Assembly: GCA_903632075.3 (NCBI GenBank)
Contig: CAHIKZ030001813.1
Location: 4,249,501-4,313,500, forward strand
Source: Acanthosepion pharaonis
Lineage: Eukaryota; Mollusca; Cephalopoda; Sepiida; Sepiidae
DNA length: 64,000 bases
Direction of reading: 5' to 3'
Positions within the stretch are counted from its first letter, which is position 1. Every line of letters starts with the position of its first letter. Shown in pieces: positions 63,141 to 64,000 of the stretch. The position numbers and the translations under genes were made by a program. Under the pieces are notes generated by a model that was not told the origin of the DNA, searched no databases, and saw only the letters and a list, made by a program, of their open reading frames with translations.

Positions 63141-63430
63141 AGTTCCCAGTGGCGCGGCTTGAGGAATCGGAGAGCCGAGTTCGAATTCCAGTTGAATCCA
63201 TTACGTTCACTTACGTGCTAATGCCCTTGGGAAAGGTATGAATCCTCTTCTTCTCTCACTAGCTATGGGTAAATAGCACGACAGACCGGGTTCTATAGAC
63301 TTGGATGGCAACTGGTCTACCGCAGAAAGAAATGGCAACCTACTGCGGGAAAAATCTGCCTCGTCATTCATGTATCGAAACATACATGATCGCTTAAGCG
63401 TGTATCAGGCATGGCTGACTGATTGAGTTT
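63140..63430 (+). mobile_element. tRNA-type SINE, long tail
   Basis: Head 'GTGGCGCGGCTTGAGGAATC' and 'GAGCCGAGTTCGAATTCCAG', body 'CTTACGTGCTAATGCCCTTG' and 'GCTATGGGTAAATAGCACGAC', tail 'GGTCTACCGCAGAAAGAAATGG', 'GCAACCTACTGCGGGAAAAA', 'TGTATCGAAACATACATGATC' and 'TATCAGGCATGGCTGACTGA'. The A-box part is shortened (about 20 bp deleted at 63155). Confidence 0.85.
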
Positions 63431-63650
63431 CCCGATTGAACTTCGTCTAGGATTAACCGTTACCTTCCCAAATATAAACTGTGTCTCTTACCTCTGCAAA
63501 TCTCCACCTCGAGCTCTTGTGCCTTGACCACGATGAATATTATCACAAAATAAAAATAAAAAATGAAGTAAACTTCTAGTATAAACCTGATCATCTGTGT
63601 TGTTAATCAGACACAGAAAAACTTCTTTTATGTACCGTCTGCCTCCTGAA
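63431..63650. other. Unassigned spacer
   Basis: AT-rich; nothing recognised. Confidence 0.35.
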
Positions 63651-63654
63651 CGTG

Positions 63655-64000
63655 TCGGATAATAGCTCTCCATAATTGCATAACCTTTATAACTCTAATT
63701 TTTGTCTTGTTAATAACCAAACAATTCTCTCTTCTGTCATCCATTTACACAAACCCGCCATGTAGGCTAATTACTATCCCCACCCCCAACCCGACCAATC
63801 TTGCCTTCAGTATGTTCTGTGGGTGTCAGATCCTTCAAGCCCTCTTCTCGTGTCCCAGAAATTTAAATTCTTTCACTCTGATTCTAAGTCCATATTTTCC
63901 TCCATTTTCATTCAGACATCCTTGTTGCTCACATATTCCGTCCATAGTATTCTCACTATCCTTCTGTAAAACCACATTTTTTTTCCCTAAAGTATTGGTG
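63655..64000 (-). mobile_element. RTE-like LINE 3' end (family R, copy 11, runs off the edge)
   Basis: Minus strand: 'WFYRRIVRILWTEYVSNKDV', 'MKMEENMDLESE', 'FLGHEKRA', 'LEGSDTHRTYTEG', 'FVNGWQKRELFG', 'RVIKVMQLWRAIIR'. The upstream part lies beyond the window. Decayed by frameshifts. Confidence 0.75.

Overview
The window is eukaryotic, AT-rich, almost gene-empty repeat DNA. There is no operon-like gene packing and no bacterial signal. It has long (TA)n, (CA)n, (GA)n and (GATA)n tracts, minisatellites, and dense decayed transposons: LINEs, SINEs, Helitrons, Tc1/mariner, hAT, MULE and gypsy. This fits a large, repeat-rich invertebrate genome. The mix of jockey/CR1-like and RTE-like LINE tails, tRNA-type SINEs and foldback elements makes a mollusc, perhaps a cephalopod, my best guess. 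That is inference only; nothing in the window names the species.

Layout. 1-10 kb: a short minisatellite, RTE-like LINE tails, remnants of a second LINE class (called N here) and jockey-like LINE tails. 11.5-12.4 kb: a 21-copy AT-rich minisatellite, followed by the only plausible host exon (12479-12589, ending in a GTGAGT donor) and mariner remnants. 13-19 kb: SINEs, including 5S rRNA/tRNA composite copies on the minus strand, and a 1.5-kb purine-rich minisatellite. 19.5-26 kb: microsatellites, a perfect 78-bp palindrome, a MITE, and jockey-like LINE tails, one of them inserted in another repeat. 26.4-31.9 kb: an internally deleted mariner with TA target duplication, a non-autonomous Helitron with both termini, RTE tails and a foldback element. 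34-46 kb: more RTE, SINE and foldback copies, a Helitron remnant with PIF1-like helicase, a 1.1-kb inverted-repeat element, a 5S/tRNA SINE with long tail, and a foldback element split by a jockey-like LINE. 46.5-50 kb: stacked palindromes and TA-flanked repeats. 51-64 kb: LINE fragments, a gypsy-type LTR with primer-binding site, a hAT MITE with degenerate 8-bp duplications, a mariner transposase remnant, a MULE transposase remnant, and a gypsy RNase H fragment fused to an antisense jockey reverse-transcriptase fragment.

I see no intact gene and no set of genes acting together. Every recognisable protein segment belongs to a transposable element, and all carry stops, frameshifts or truncations except the C-terminal jockey-like ORF at 45208-45744. 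Interest lies in repeat architecture: the composite 5S-tRNA SINE with shared tail, foldback elements with a tRNA-like core, head-to-head palindromes embedded in (TA)n, and several nested insertions whose empty sites can be read from a second copy in the same window. Family names J (jockey/CR1-like), R (RTE-like), N (third LINE class), F (foldback) and Y (dispersed repeat) are labels for this report only. Boundaries were read by eye and are approximate unless stated.
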